NCBI GenBank assembly: GCA_021813645.1
Contig: JAKAJW010000363.1
Coordinates: forward strand, 1-5,409
Length of the DNA stretch: 5,409 bases
Source: Pseudomonadota bacterium
Lineage (GTDB): Bacteria > Pseudomonadota > Alphaproteobacteria > Rhodobacterales > Rhodobacteraceae
Reading direction: 5' to 3'
The notes below the pieces were generated by a model. The model did no database searches, was not told the DNA's origin, and saw only the letters and a program-made list of their open reading frames with translations. The position numbers and the translations under genes were made by a program. The first letter of the stretch is position 1. Each line of letters starts with the position of its first letter. This document shows positions 5,195 to 5,409 of the stretch, piece after piece.

Positions 5195-5223
5195 TTGACC
5201 CGGCCGGGAGCCCGGCCCATCCT
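5195..5223 (+). promoter_or_regulatory. Possible promoter of glnE with a palindromic spacer
   Basis: TTGACC (5195-5200) is followed by a 17-base spacer and CATCCT (5218-5223). The spacer holds GGCCGGG-AG-CCCGGCC (5202-5217), a perfect 7-bp inverted repeat. Transcription would begin at about 5230, the A of the glnE ATG. The GC content makes chance palindromes more likely, so the operator idea is tentative. Confidence 0.38.
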
Positions 5224-5229
5224 CGCCGC

Positions 5230-5409
5230 ATGCGCTTCTTTGCCGACCGCCTGACCCGTGCGCCCATTCCCTATGACCCTGCCGCCGGCGCCGAGGCCGC
5301 GGCGGGCTTTGCCGACCTGCCGGGCGAGGTGCGCGCGCTGCTGGCCGGCGCGGCCGGCTGTTCGCCCTATCTCAAGGGGCTGATGGCGCGCGAGGCCGAC
5401 TGGCTGCGC
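5230..5409 (+). CDS. glnE: Glutamine synthetase adenylyltransferase/adenylyl-removing enzyme GlnE (N-terminal fragment)
   Basis: GlnE is a large bifunctional cytoplasmic enzyme, usually around 900 aa, that adds AMP to or removes it from glutamine synthetase in response to the PII signalling protein. Only 60 codons are present here. The support is the N-terminal pattern MRFFADRLTRAPIPYDP (1-17) and especially LLAGAAGCSPYLKGLMAREADWL (37-59). The latter matches the conserved Gly-x-Ser-Pro-Tyr-Leu...Arg-Glu-x-Asp-Trp-Leu motif near the start of GlnE proteins. The reading frame stays open to the window end. ATG 5230 is the only sensible start and has no Shine-Dalgarno site before it. A promoter is predicted with its start point on or next to the ATG. 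The catalytic nucleotidyltransferase domains are outside the window. Confidence 0.82.
   Translation, partial: MRFFADRLTRAPIPYDPAAGAEAAAGFADLPGEVRALLAGAAGCSPYLKGLMAREADWLR

Overview
The window looks like chromosomal DNA of a high-GC alphaproteobacterium, most likely of the Rhodobacterales. The grounds are the strongly GC-biased codon use, the families present (Bpt-type leucyltransferase, DUF2852, an alphaproteobacterial-style YbaK, GlnE) and CTTGAC-like -35 elements. No mobile element, CRISPR array, rRNA or tRNA was seen. Nine protein genes are supported, two of them cut by the window edges.

Layout. Positions 1-1260 (minus) hold a TRAP transporter membrane pair: dctQ (small permease) overlaps dctM (large permease, cut at position 1) by 4 bases. 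Positions 1261-1432 are a divergent promoter region. Positions 1433-2089 (plus) encode a DUF1345 membrane protein. It converges on a minus-strand pair, bpt (aspartate/glutamate leucyltransferase of the N-degron pathway) followed 5 bases later by a VOC/glyoxalase-fold protein (3360 down to 2132). Positions 4398 down to 3435 (minus) hold a DUF2852 membrane protein and an RDD-family membrane protein, separated by a strong C(UUCG)G hairpin. A 270-base regulatory intergenic region (4399-4668) follows. Then come a YbaK/ProX-type aminoacyl-tRNA deacylase (5139 down to 4669, minus) and the divergent first 60 codons of glnE (from 5230, plus).

How the genes relate. The TRAP genes form one sodium-driven uptake unit whose substrate-binding protein is not in view. 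bpt and the VOC gene are probably co-transcribed, and so are DUF2852 and RDD. bpt (protein turnover), the YbaK-like gene (translation fidelity) and glnE (control of glutamine synthetase) are housekeeping functions. I see no single pathway linking the whole window.

The most unusual part is 4399-4668. A good promoter for the DUF2852 gene is bracketed by two near-identical inverted repeats (ATGTGAA-N5-TTCACAT), one beside the -35 and one over the predicted start of transcription. Further upstream lies a short array of 11-bp direct repeats in helical phase. This is the layout of a tightly controlled operator region for a regulator not encoded here. I did not find a clearly new multi-gene system.
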